This document shows positions 43,541 to 55,442 of a DNA stretch of 64,000 nucleotides, in pieces; within the stretch, counting starts at the first letter, position 1; each line of letters begins with the position of its first letter. Under the pieces are notes generated by a model. That model had not been told where the DNA came from, did not search any database, and saw only the letters and a list, made by a program, of their open reading frames with translations. Origin of the DNA: Monodelphis domestica (Eukaryota; Chordata; Mammalia; Didelphimorphia; Didelphidae); assembly GCF_027887165.1 (NCBI RefSeq), contig NC_077232.1:12043636-12107635 (forward strand). The letters run 5' to 3'. The position numbers and the translations under genes were made by a program.

Positions 43541-44450
43541 CACCCCCTTTGTCCTATTCAGCCTCAGCAGTAGTCGCTGTCCTTGGTCCCCAGCAGCCTC
43601 CCACGGCATCCCCAGGGCCATCAGCCCCTGCCAATGTGTCAGCTTGACAAGGTGTCCCATCAGTGCCGACAGCCCACATAGGGACAGTGCCATAGCAACC
43701 CCTGCCAGCCACCCCCAGACATCCGCCGGGAAGGCCCCTTTGTGCGCCAGCTCAAAAGCCGGAGGCCTTGAGACTGTTCTCTCTCGTCGCCCAGCACACT
43801 GTGGGGGCTTAATACGCATTAATAATAATCATCTTGCCGAACCCCCCAAATATTTCATAAAGTACCCACAGAAATGGGTGGAAAAATCTTTGTCTGCGTG
43901 AACAATAGTCACCGCCGCCAGCAGGAAAGGCTGACTCAGTGGAGCCCAAAGTACTCTTCTCGGAGTGCAAAGAGGCAGGAAAACTTGTGGCGTCTGGGAA
44001 GGAGCCCAACGGCCCACGGAACAAAAGGCCCGGTACTGGGCGAGCCCAGCCACAGGGAGGCTGAATGGCACCCTTCGGGGGGCTCTGAGGCCGGGTCCAA
44101 ACCCAAACTTGCACTTCTCCAACGCCGGAAGGTCTGGAAACACTTTTCACCCAACTGCCTGACGGGGTAGATGGCGTCGGAGTTATTCTCCCCATTTGTC
44201 GAGGGAGGAGGACCCCGAGGTCAAAGGAGGGCGCAGAGAGAGAGGAGGAGATGCTGGCATTATCCAGCCAGCGAGGGCCGGAGTCGGGATCGGAATCCCT
44301 ATCTCCTCTCTAAGTCCAGGAAAGAAATGGGGGTCCCCTACTGTCCAATGGAAGAACAAGATGAAAGATAACATTTGCAAAGAAGAGCTTTTCTTTTGAA
44401 AGGGCTGCCATATTTTATAAGCCTATAGCATAAAGAAGGGAAGTAGGTAA
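43541..44450. other. Low-repeat spacer with candidate conserved element
   Basis: Unlike its surroundings this stretch has almost no repeats. 43795-43965 is AT-rich with homeobox-type TAAT cores ('ttaatacgcattaataata'), 'tatttcataaagtacccaca' and an AP-1 site TGACTCA at 43932-43938, which gives it the look of an enhancer-like conserved non-coding element. Conservation cannot be tested here. Confidence 0.3.
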
Positions 44451-44454
44451 AGAG

Positions 44455-44568
44455 GGAAGAGCTAAGGACTTGAGTTCAAATCCTACTGCTGATGCTGATG
44501 CCTGTGACTTTGAGCCAATCTCTTGAGCTCCCCCAAAGCCTTGGTTTCCTCATCTATAAAAAGAAGGA
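44455..44568 (+). repeat. Old MIR copy
   Basis: 'gacttgagttcaaatcctac' and 'ttggtttcctcatctataaa'. The next SINE is inserted at its 3' side. Confidence 0.6.
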
Positions 44569-44570
44569 GA

Positions 44571-44768
44571 GGGCAGCTGGGTGGCTTGGGATGGAGAGCC
44601 AGGCCTAGAGATGGGAGGTTCTGGTTTCAAATCTAGCCACAGACACTTCCCAGCTGGGTGACTCTGGGCAAGTCACTTAACCCCCATTGCCTAGCCCTTA
44701 CCGTTCTTCTGCCTTGGAACCAATACACAGAATTGATTCCAAGATGGAAGGTAAGGGGTTAAAAAAGG
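44571..44768 (+). mobile_element. Marsupial SINE (type A)
   Basis: Complete; tail 'gattccaagatggaaggtaa' then A-rich end. It abuts a MIR copy at 44568. Confidence 0.9.
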
Positions 44769-44799
44769 GGGACTAGAATGGGCAGCCCATTCTGAGGTT

Positions 44800-44930
44800 T
44801 CTTCCAGCTGGTCTGGAAGCCTGTGTGAACTCAGTTCCCTGGGCCTCAGTTTCCTCATCTGTACAATAACAGATTGGACAAGATAGCATCTGGAGTGCGT
44901 CTGGCTCTTGCTCTATGATCTCCTGGGAAT
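44800..44930 (+). repeat. Old MIR 3' half
   Basis: 'tgggcctcagtttcctcatc' followed by 'agattggacaagatagcatc'. Confidence 0.6.
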
Positions 44931-45429
44931 CAAGAAGCACTTTTGGGGGGCAAGGAGCCGGTAGAAATGGGCTGGAAGGAACGGGGGACCAGCCAGTGTC
45001 TTACTCAGCCTCCTGACTCCTTTCTCCAAGCCCCTCTCCTACCATGGAAACCCACCGCCTTAGGCATTCCAAGAGAAGCGTCTAAGATCCCTTCAAGCTT
45101 TCTCTGTGATCCGTCCATCTCCACCCACAAATCCGTCTTGTGTCTATGGCCTTCCCTGTGAGAGATGCATCATGGGAAAGGCCTGGGCAGAATGGGGGAC
45201 CCAAAGAGGAATAAGGCTGTTCCTTACAGCCACACAGGATCTTCACTGGCCCCAAACGGCTTCCCCACTGCCCAGGGGTGCGCTGGGCCTCTTTCCACTC
45301 CTCCAAAGCTCCCCTCAGCTGCTGCCACAAGAGCCAGAGGCCATCCTCTGATGGGTGATGCCGTCTCCTGCCTGGTGGCATCCTCCCCAGCCATAGGGCT
45401 CACCTCCAGGCTGCCTCCTCTAGGACAAT
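44931..45429. other. Spacer, unremarkable
   Basis: No recognised repeat, gene or motif. Confidence 0.45.
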
Positions 45430-45585
45430 TGTGATGGAAAGAGGCAGTGGGCTTGAAGTCAGAGGGTCTAGATTCAAATCCAGATCTGCTGTTGTATGCC
45501 TTGATTTCTCTGAATTTTCCCATCTATAAAATGTGAGATTCAGTAAAAGACCTTGAAGGTCCCTTTCGAGGGACCTTCCTGAACC
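45430..45585 (+). repeat. Old MIR/THER copy
   Basis: 'gtctagattcaaatccagat', 'attttcccatctataaaatg'. Confidence 0.6.
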
Positions 45586-45630
45586 TCAGTTCCCCCATCT
45601 CTAAAATGAATAGTATAAAACTAAAAATAA

Positions 45631-45828
45631 GGGTAGGTAGTTGGCTCAAGAGATTGAGGGCCAGGTCCAGACACTCCTGGGAGTTCTTGGGTTCAGATCC
45701 AGCCTCAGACACTTCCTAGCTGTGTGACCCTGAGCAAGTCACTTAACCCCTTTTGCCTAGGCCTTACCGCTTTTCAGTCTCGGAACCAGTGCACATTTTG
45801 GATTCTAAAACAGAATGTAAGGCCAAAA
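45631..45828 (+). mobile_element. Marsupial SINE (type A)
   Basis: Diverged head 'gggtaggtagttggctcaag', clear body 'gaccctgagcaagtcactta'. Confidence 0.8.
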
Positions 45829-45952
45829 AACACCTAAAGTCTCTTTGCAGCTCATTGACCTCCCTGGGCCTCAGTTTCCCCATCTAAAAATGCGACCTTT
45901 GAGAATGTCCTGGTCAATCCTTGCCTTTAAAAATGAGGAATTGGGAGTAGCT

Positions 45953-46112
45953 GGATATCTCAGTGGATTGAGAGCCAGGCCTAGAGACTGGAGGTCCTGG
46001 GTTCAAACCTGACTTCAGACACTTCCCAGCTGTGTGACCCTGGGCAAGTCACTTAATCCCCATTGCCTTAGCTCTTACCACTCTTCTGCTCTAGGGAAGG
46101 GTTTTAAAAAAG
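45953..46112 (+). mobile_element. Marsupial SINE (type A)
   Basis: 'gggagtagctggatatctca' head and 'gaccctgggcaagtcactta'. The tail is shortened. Confidence 0.85.
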
Positions 46113-46412
46113 AGAGAGAGGAATCCACAGCTCAGAGAGAGAAAGTTTAAAATTATTCTGCTAGAGAGCTTTGGGCCATAAAGGCATAGGATTAAGGAAC
46201 CACTGCCAGGTTCATAAGTGCTAGAGCAACTGCCCCAGCCTTCCCTGTTCATATCCAGTCAGGTGGTTTGGACCTGGGGACCCCGGGTTCAGATGGCAGA
46301 AAGTTCCCTTTTCACACACTCTTTGTTTGGTTCATTAAATAAATCCTAGGGATGATTTTAGTGACAGTAAATTGGATTATGGCTTACAAATCTAGGGGCT
46401 TCCTCCAAAGGG
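46113..46412. other. Spacer, unremarkable
   Basis: No recognised feature. Confidence 0.45.
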
Positions 46413-47284
<872 letters not shown>

Positions 47285-47412
47285 AGGGGGGAGGGAAGGG
47301 AGGGATGGAGAGAATTTGGATCTTATAATTTCAGAAAATTTATGTATGGGGAAAATTGTTATTACATGTTATTGGGGAAAGAAAATATCTCTGAATAAAA
47401 AAAAAAAAGAAA
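47285..47412 (+). mobile_element. L1 3' end, 5'-truncated
   Basis: 'cttataatttcagaaaattt' and 'ttgttattacatgttattgg' with an A-rich end match, in the opposite orientation, the 3' terminus of the L1 at 30305. The preceding GA-rich text probably belongs to the same 3' UTR. Confidence 0.7.
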
Positions 47413-47840
47413 CACAAGAGAGGCAGATCTGAACAATGGCAGGCTTGACTCAAGGTTGGTGAGGAAAGTAAAGAGCAATAACACACTGGGGTGATTGAAT
47501 GGCGGGACCCAAAGTGTTGTCACTATTACTGTGTAGAAGTGAGTGCCCCGGGGACCTGCTCTGGCCTACAAGACAGGCATGTTTCTAGCAGCTATTTGGA
47601 TAAATGGCCAATCAAACGACATTCAGTAAATGCTTATCAATAGTTCTGGGCACAAAGGGAGGGGAGGGGAATAGCCAGGATCTAAATGGAAGAATCAAGA
47701 TCCAGAAACATTGAAAAAGGCCAGACTATGAGTGAGTCCACATCTACTCAAATGCCATCCACGGGGATGAATGGGAGATCTTAGAGTTGGGATCAAAAAA
47801 ATCAGTTTCAAAAGTGAAAGATGTGCAGACATACTGGTGA
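47413..47840. other. Spacer, unremarkable
   Basis: No recognised feature. Confidence 0.4.
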
Positions 47841-48085
47841 AATATGACTCTGTGGATAGAGCACTGGGCCTGGAGTCAAGAAGAATTAAGTTCAAATCCA
47901 ACCTCAGACACTTACTAGCTGTGATCCCTGAGCAAATCTCATAACCTCTGTGTGCCTCAACTTCCTCAACTGCAAAATGGATATAACAATAGCATCTACC
48001 TTCTAGGGTTGTTGGGAGACTCAAATGAGATAATAATTATAAAATGTTTGGCAGAGTGTCTGGAACATAATAGGTGCTTAATAAT
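47841..48085 (+). mobile_element. CORE-SINE/THER-type SINE copy
   Basis: 'atagagcactgggcctggag', 'cagacacttactagctgtga', 'ttcctcaactgcaaaatgga' and 'ataggtgcttaataattgct'. Its 3' end leads straight into a CTTT tract. Confidence 0.7.
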
Positions 48086-48692
48086 TGCTCATTTCTTTCC
48101 TTCCTGCTTCCTTTCCTTTCTTCCTTCTTACTTTGCTTCCTTCCCTCCCCCCTCTTTTTCTTTCATTCACTTTTGCTTGCTTGCTTGCTTTCTTCCTCCC
48201 TTCTTTCCTTTCTTTTTTTCTTCCTTCCTTCCTTTCCCCCTCCCTTCCTTTCTCTTTCTTTCTTTCTTCCTTTCTTTCTTCTTCCTCCCTCCCTTCCTTT
48301 CTTTCTCTCTCTTTCATCCTTTCTTCTTCCTTCTTTCCTTTCTTGCTTTCTCCCTCCCTCCCTTCCTTTCTTCCTTCCTTCCTTCATTCCTTGTATTCTT
48401 TCTTTCTCTTTCTTTCTTCCTTCCTTCCTTCCTTCCTTCTTTCCTTCCTTTATTTCTTTCTTCTTCCTCCCTCCCTCCCTTTCTTTCTCTCCCTTCCTTC
48501 CTTCCTTTATTTCTTCTTCTTTCTTCCTTCCTTCCTTCCTTTCTTGCTTGCTTTCTCCCTCCCTCCCTTCTTTCCTTCCTTCCTTCCTTTCATTCTTTCT
48601 TTCTCTTTCTTCCACCCTTCCTTCCTTTCATCCATTCTTTCTTTCTTTCTTCCTTCCTTCTTTCCTTTTTTTCATTCCCTCCTTTCCTTCCT
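48086..48692 (+). repeat. (CTTT)n/(CCTT)n polypyrimidine tract
   Basis: About 600 bp, nearly purine-free, with repeated blocks such as 'cttcctccctcccttccttt'. The polarity is opposite to the AAAG arrays at 38 and 46 kb. Confidence 0.95.
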
Positions 48693-49430
48693 ATGAGTTC
48701 ATTAATGAATCAATAATGTACTATAGCACCCCCCCCCAAAACCTAATATGGCCTTTAGCTTCAGTGGGAGAAAACTTGTGCCCAGAAAGAGGGACATCCA
48801 ATCCCACTGTCCTCTGTCCTGGTCAACCACAGGTAGGCTACAATGTTAGGTTCTGGGCACCACATTTTAGGAAAGATATTGATAAGGCAGAGTCTAGAAG
48901 AAGGCAACTGGCTCATGAATAGCTTAGAGATCATGTCCTAGGAGGATGTGTGGAAGGAACTGGACCTGGGGAGACTTAGAGGCAGGAAGATCTATCAAGC
49001 CCTGAGCACCTGTGAAACTCCTGGGTACATGGAGAGCCCTGGGAATACAAAGCCCGGAGAGAATCCTTGCTCTCAGTGAGTTTACATTCTAGGAGAGCTC
49101 CATTCCAATATTTGGAGGGCAATCATGAGGAAGGGGGATTAGCCTTCTTCTGATTGGCCCTACAAGACAGAACAAGGAGAAGCTATTGTAGGTCAGTTTA
49201 GATCTGACAGAGGGAAGAACTTCCCAGTAATCAGAGATATCCAAAAGCGAAGTGGGTTCTAGACCTCTACCCCAAAGAGATCAAAGAAAGAGGATAAGGA
49301 CTGGGCTGTACCCCAGCTCCTTTGATGGGGGCAAAAAAAAAAAAGAAAAAGAAAAAGAAACTGGACAATGACTGAACAAAGGATGGTCCATGAATGGGAT
49401 GGAAGAATCTTAAGAAATGATGAAAAATTA
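48693..49430. other. Spacer with an old LINE-like piece
   Basis: 49000-49095 carries 'gggaatacaaagcccggaga' and 'gagtttacattctaggag', an L2/L3-type fragment. The rest is unrecognised; a short A-rich run lies at 49332-49360. Confidence 0.4.
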
Positions 49431-49530
49431 GCTGTATGACCCTGGGCAAGTCATTTAACCCCCATTGCCTAGCCCTTACCACTCTCCCACCTTAGAACCA
49501 ATATATAGTATTGATTCTAAGAGGGAAAAA
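49431..49530 (+). mobile_element. 5'-truncated marsupial SINE (type A)
   Basis: Begins at 'ttagctgtatgaccctgggc' and retains the diagnostic tail 'agaaccaatatatagtattg'. Confidence 0.8.
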
Positions 49531-49604
49531 AGAAATGATGAAACGGAATGCCAGAGAGATCTGGGAAGAATCACGTGACCTGATGTGGCCCCAAGCAAAC
49601 CATT

Positions 49605-50035
49605 TGTACCTTTTTGTTGCTATTCAGTCCATGTCCACCTCTTGGGACCCTGCGGACCACAGCACGCCAGGCCCTTCTATCCTCCGCTGTCTCCCCAAGG
49701 CTCTTGTTCATCACGTCCTTGACACGACTTTTCTCATCCTCTACCATCTCCGTCTCCTTCTTGCCTTCGATCTTTCCCACATCAGCATCTCTTCCAGGGA
49801 GTCCCGTCTGTCTTCTCATTATGTGGCCAAAGTATTTCGGCCTCAGCTTCAGTGTTTGACCTTCCAGCCAAGAGGCTAAATTCAGTTCTTGAAGTGCTGA
49901 GCACTCTGATCTCCCGGCTGTTTGTCCAGGGGCTCTCGGAAGTCTTCTCCAGCCCCGCCATTCTAAGGTGTCCCTTCGGGGGCGCCCTGCTTCCCTACAG
50001 TCTGACTCTCCGAGCCGTACCTGGTACTTTGAAAG
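49605..50035 (-). mobile_element. RTE-clade LINE fragment, BovB-like
   Basis: The + strand text ('agcacgccaggcccttctat', 'tcgatctttcccacatcagc', 'atgtggccaaagtatttcgg') closely follows the well-known BovB 3' region. The - strand frame reads RRQTGLPGRDADVGKIEGK and AEDRRAWRAVVRRVPRGG, the C-terminal end of an RTE/BovB reverse-transcriptase ORF. BovB elements have been reported in marsupials and are linked to horizontal transfer. Which RTE family this is cannot be settled by eye. Confidence 0.65.
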
Positions 50036-50735
50036 ACATCAGAACTCTGAGCGGGGAAACGGGCCACCTGGACTTGGAGGCCCGTCATGGAGGATGCTGC
50101 CCACTTCCTGCCAAAGAGCTAAAGGAGACACTCGTGTTTGGACGCAGCCCTTACAGAAATGCCCCTTTCTAATGGGAGTTTTCTTTTTCTTTATTCCAAT
50201 GGGCGAGGGAATCTTGGGAGGCAGAGAAAATAAACGTCTTCATTTTTTAAAAGGAAGCGCAACAACAAACAACATGGAGTCCACTGCTTGCCTCAGGAGG
50301 GACGACTTCCAAATCAGGAGAAGATGGAAGGGTTTGTGAGCCCTGGTGTGTTACGGGCTCCTTGGGCAGTGCCTGGTGGAGCCCTTCTCTGGGCCCCTTC
50401 TCAGAATCATGGCCTTGAAGGCACAATATAAAATGCCCAGGAGTGCCAAGGGAAACGATTATTGGAATTCGATGGCCAAATATTTTTTAAAAGCTCAAAT
50501 TCACGCCCCCTGGGAGAAGAATCTCAGCACTGGAGGCCAAATGACTGCTCATCTGAGACATCTTAGTGAGAATTCCTGCTGGAGGAGTTGGCCTCCACGG
50601 CCTCGAAGGTTCTTCCTGTTCTAAGATTCTGGGCCCCTGCAAGGTCACTTTTCAGAAAAGGACTGGCTCGGGGAGCTGACCTCCATCTTGTAGAAATTAC
50701 AAAAGAGCCATTGAGTTGGAGAAGGAGAATGGCTG
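50036..50735. other. Spacer with an unassigned old repeat
   Basis: 50395-50515 ('tctcagaatcatggccttga', 'ccaagggaaacgattattgg') resembles the unassigned element at 21985-22180. The rest is unrecognised. Confidence 0.35.
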
Positions 50736-50759
50736 ACTCAGAATCCAAGAGAGACTCGT

Positions 50760-52775
50760 TGAATGTCAGAGATGGGAGGGATCTTAGAATATAAAACAAA
50801 GACCTCAGAGCTGGGAGGGACATTAGAACACGGAATAGAGAATGTCCAAAATAGGAGGAACCTTAGAATATTGAACAGAGAGCCATAGAGTTGGGAGAGC
50901 CCTTAGAATACAGAACAAAGAACCCTAAAGTTGGGAGAGCCCTTAGAATACAGAACAAAGAACCTCAGAGCTGGGAAGAACATTAGAACATGGACCATAG
51001 AATGTCCAAGATGGAAGGAATCTTAAAATGAAGAACAGAGCACCTCAGAGCTAGGAGAGCCCTTAGAATATAGAACAAAGAACCCTAGAGTTGGGAGGGC
51101 CCTTAGAATACAGAACAAAGAACCTCAGAGCTGGGAGGGCCCTTAGAATATAGAATAGAGAATTCCAAAATAGGAGGAACCTTAGAATATTGAACAGAGA
51201 GCCATAGATTTGAGAGAGTCCTTAGAATACAGAACAAAGAACCCTAAAGTTGGGAGAGCCCTTAGAATACAGAACAAAGACCCTCAGAGCTGGGAGGGCC
51301 CTTAGAATACAGAACAAAGAACCTCAGAGCTGGGAGGGAGATTAGAACATGGAACATAGAATGTCCAAAATGGAAAGAATCTTAAAATGAAGAACAGAGA
51401 ACCTCAGAGCTGGGAAGAACCTTCAAATAAAGAACAGAAGACCTCAGAGCTGGAAGGGATGTTAGAATATGAAACATAGAATGTCCAAGATGAGAGGAAC
51501 CTTAGAATACAGAACAGAGAACCCTAGAGTTGGGAGGGAGATTAGAACATGGAACATAGAATGTTCAAGATGGAAGGAATCTTAAAATGAAGAACAGAGC
51601 ACCTCAGATCTGGGAGAGCCCTTAGAATACAGAACAAAGAACCTCAAAGCTGGGAGGGAGATTAGAATACAGAACAAAGAACCTCAAAGCTGGGAGGGCC
51701 CTTAGAATACAGAACAGAGAACCTCAAAGCTGGGAGGGCCCTTAGAATACAGAACAAAGAACCTCAAAGCTGGGAGGTCGATTAGAACATGGAACATAGA
51801 ATGTCCAAGATGGAAGGAATATTAAAATGAAGAACAAAGAACCTCAGAGCTGGGAGGGCCCTTAGAATACAGAACAAAGAACCTCAGAGCTGGGAGGGAG
51901 ATTAGAACATGCAACACAGAATGTCCAAAATGGAAGGAATCTTAAAATGAAGAACAGAGAACTTCAGAGCTGGGAAGAACCTTCAAATAAAGAACAGAAG
52001 ACCTCAGAGCTGAAAGGGATATTAGAATATGAAACATAGAATGTCCAAGATGAGAGGAACCTTAGAATACAGAACAGAGAACCCTAGAGTTGGGAGAGCC
52101 CTTAGAATACAGAACAGAGAACCCTAGAGTTGGGAGAGCCCTTAGAATACAGAACAGAGAACCCTAGAGTTGGGAGGGAGATTAGAACATGGAACATAGA
52201 ATGTTCAAGATGGAAGGAATCTTAAAATGAAGAACAGAGCACCTCAGATCTGGGAGAGCCCTTAGAATACAGAACAAAGAACCTCAAAGCTGGGAGGGAG
52301 ATTATAATACAGAACAGAGAACCCTAGAGTTGGGAGGGCCCTTAGAATACAGAACAGAGAACCTCAAAGCTGGGAGGGCCCTTAGAATACAGAACAAAGA
52401 ACCTCAAATCTGGGAGGTCGATTAGAACATGGAACATAGAATGTCCAAGATGGAAGGAATATTAAAATGAAGAACAAAGAACCTCAGAGCTGGGAGGGCC
52501 CTTAGAATACAGAACAAAGAACCTCAGAGCTGGGAGGGAGATTAGAACATGCAACACAGAATGTCCAAAATGGAAGGAATCTTAAAATGAAGAACAGAGA
52601 ACCTCAGAGCTGGGAAGAGCCTTCGAATAAAGAACAGAAGACCTCCGAGCTGGAAGGGATGTTAGAATATGAAACCTAGAATGCCCAAGATGAGAGGAAC
52701 CTTAGAATACAGAACAGAGAACTTCAGAGTTGAGAGAGACCTTATGACAGAGAACATCAGGGCTGGAAAAGACCA
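50760..52775 (+). repeat. 40-bp minisatellite with 640-bp higher-order repeat
   Basis: About 50 tandem units of 40 bp, each starting TTAGAA and containing an 'agaacctcagagctgggagg' or 'agaatgtccaagatggaagg' half. The TTA starts keep an exact 40-bp register from 51182 to 52742 (39 steps, no net indel); earlier units include two 39-mers. Units fall into several classes. A block of 600 bp (51501-52100) recurs at 52141-52740, offset 640 bp (16 units), with 20 mismatches by hand count. It is not coding: stops occur in every frame. Confidence 0.97.
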
Positions 52776-52889
52776 GCTGCCCTGCCACTTGCTCGCTGTG
52801 TGACCTCAGATGAGACACAAGCTGTCTGGGCTTCAGTTTTCTTCTCTGTAAAAGGGGGGGGGGGTGGACTAGCTCCCTTCTGATTCTTT

Positions 52890-53060
52890 CAGCTTGGAAC
52901 ACAGAAGGTCAGAGATGGAGCACCTTAGAGATCCCCTCAAACACCTCTTTCTTCTTAGGGGAAAGAAGGAGGGAAAGGAGGCCCAGGAAGGTGCGGGACC
53001 TGGCCTGAGGTCCTAGAGGCATTAGAGCCAGAGCTGGGGCTCCAACCCAGGCAGTCTAGG
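52890..53060 (-). repeat. Old MIR/THER copy next to the minisatellite
   Basis: 'agagatggagcaccttagag' then 'cccctcaaacacctctttct' and a 'cattagagccagagctgggg' stretch. This is the reverse-complement MIR order, and its first 20 bases resemble the minisatellite unit. Confidence 0.5.
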
Positions 53061-54137
53061 ACCACCTGTTTGTATTGTGCCTGCTCTGTGCAGGGCAGGT
53101 CCTGGGCCCCCCATCTGTGAGGGCTGGACCGGGGGGGGGGGGGGCTGAGCAGAGGCTGGTTTGTTCAGGACTCTACTCTCCCTGTTGTTCTTTTTATTTC
53201 AGAGCATCTCCTCTCCTCTCTCCTTCTCTGTCTTTTTAATCCTCAACCCCACTGGGAGATGAGCAGATTACCCTCTTCATTTTACAGTGGGATAATCCTC
53301 CAGCACAGAGAAGGTGAGCGATTTCTCAGAGGTCACACAGCACGACACTGACTTCAGCTCCGTTCAAATCTGTTGAGCCCTGCCAGGGCATGCCATGCTG
53401 TTCTGGGCACAGAAACCATGACATCTGTTCCCTGGGGACTGCAATGCCTCCTTCTTCCTGGTTTCCTCTCTGGGCCCACCGCCCAATGAGCTGACGGGGT
53501 TCGAGGCAGGCAGAGGTGCCTCTACGTCCCCCCCCCCCAGCTAGCAAAGGCTCCAGCCCCCTCTCATCTTCCCATGACACGGCTTTCTTCTGGCTAATCC
53601 TTTGGGCACAAGCCTACAGCGATCTCTTGCTAGCTTGGCATCTGAGGTCCTTGGCAGCCTTGAGTGTGGGGAATGGGAAGAGCCCAAGAGGGCTCCAGCA
53701 TGGAAGCTGGGGTAGGTCCCTAGGGGTGCCACTGGCCAGGAGACCTTGGATAAATCATTTCACCTCTTTTTTACATCTGTAAAATGGGGCTAGTGACACC
53801 ATACTATCTCTATGGGCTGGGGTAAGGAGCAAGGGGGTAGAGAAGCCTCCAAGGGGTAGAGAAGCACTGACATGGCCGCAGGGTCTCAATTCAAAACCAG
53901 TTTCCTCAGCTCCTGGCCGTGTGATCCTGGGCAAGTCACTCGATTTCTTGATGCCAAAACAATAAGACTAAGTGGCCGGGGAGGTGCCAGGCTACAGTGG
54001 AAGAGGGGAGATTCCTGAACTAGGAGTCCCCGAGGATCAGGAAAACCGCAAGTCCCATTCCACCTTCCACCCAAATCTGAATATAGCTTTAAGGTTTGGA
54101 AGGGCATTAATAAATAGCATGAAAATGTGTTCCATGT
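53061..54137. other. Spacer with MIR remnants
   Basis: MIR-like pieces at 53260-53370 (reverse), 53725-53810 and 53870-53965 (forward), and a G-run near 53131. Otherwise nothing recognised. Confidence 0.45.
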
Positions 54138-54335
54138 GGGGGACAGCAGGGTGGTTCAGTGGACTAGAGCCAGGCCCATAAATGGGAGGTCCTGGGTTCA
54201 AGTCTGGCCTCGGTCACTTCCCAGCAGGGTGACCCTGGACAAGTCACTTCACCCCCATTGCCCAGCCCTTACTGCTATTGTGCGTGGAACTGATACACAG
54301 TCTTGATTCTAAGAGGAAAGGGAAGGGCTAAAAAA
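54138..54335 (+). mobile_element. Marsupial SINE (type A)
   Basis: Complete but with several changes ('gggggacagcagggtggttc' head); tail 'cttgattctaagaggaaagg'. Confidence 0.85.
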
Positions 54336-54893
54336 ATCCATTTGCTAGTTTGGCCACGTTCCTGCTGATCCCCAGGAGGGACCAGGTCTCCGGGCCTCCA
54401 TCCTTCCCCACGGAGCCCCCCTGGCTCCCCCCTGGATGCCAGCATTGCTCGCTCAGGGAAGGCTGCGCCTCTCTTCTCCACTTCCCCATCTCGGGTGACA
54501 CAAGGCTCATTTCCCCGGGACGAGATCAGGTATCCTCCGCTCAGGTGTGCTGGAAAGCCGAGTCCTGGCCGGAGGGGCCGTTGGACAGCTGAGCCAGCTC
54601 TGGCGCCACTGGGGGAGACGCCTGATGGCATGACAGTGGGGGAGGTCCTGGAGCTTCTGGGCAAGGTCATTCCCCCCACAGACAACATGGATCGGAGACC
54701 TGGGTTCAAATCTTCATTCTGACTATGTAAGACCTTAGACAAGTCACTATCTACATGTGGCTTAGTTTTTGCAAAATGGAGATACTTGGACTGCCCAAGG
54801 GGTGTTTAGAGTGTTCTAGAAAGAGGCACTGTGTTCTGGGATCCTCCATATCCTGAAGACTTAATGTGAGTTGAATTGAATTAAATATGATTG
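54336..54893. other. Spacer with a MIR remnant
   Basis: 54690-54790 is MIR-like ('gacctgggttcaaatcttca', 'tagacaagtcactatctaca'). The rest is unrecognised. Confidence 0.45.
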
Positions 54894-55050
54894 AAGGGTT
54901 AACTAGGTGGTTCATTGGATTGAGAGTCAGGTCCTGGGTTCAAATCTGGTCCCAGACACTCTCCCAGCTGTGTGACCCTGGGCAAGTCACTTAACCCCCA
55001 TTGCCTCACCCTTACCACTCTTCTGCTTGATTCAAAGAAAGTGTTTAACA
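54894..55050 (+). mobile_element. Marsupial SINE (type A), internally deleted
   Basis: Head 'aactaggtggttcattggat', body 'gaccctgggcaagtcactta'. The part between head and box and the tail is shortened. Confidence 0.8.
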
Positions 55051-55245
55051 TTTCTTTTGTAATTGAAGAGACTGAGCAGAGATGAGGGGCCAGTGAATGG
55101 GAGTGAGCCTGGGTGCAGGGGTGGGAAGACCAGCTCCAGGAGGTATCCATCCTCCTCCTTTGGTGCTGCTCAGTCTAAAGACTTAAAACAAATCTTGGGC
55201 ATAAACTGGATTATTTACATTTTGCTTTAAAAAAGAAGTCCTCGT

Positions 55246-55442
55246 GGGCAACTGGGTAGCTCAGTGGGGTGAGAGCCAGGCCTAGAGATGGGAGGTCCTG
55301 GGTTCAAATCTGGACTCAGACACTTCCCAGCTGGGTGACCCTGGGCAAGTCACTTGACTCCCATTGCCCACTTTTTACAGCTCTTCTGCCTTGGAACTGA
55401 TACATAGTATTGATTCCAAGATGGAAGATAAGGGCTTTTTTT
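55246..55442 (+). mobile_element. Marsupial SINE (type A)
   Basis: Complete; tail 'gattccaagatggaagataa' then T-rich run. Confidence 0.9.
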
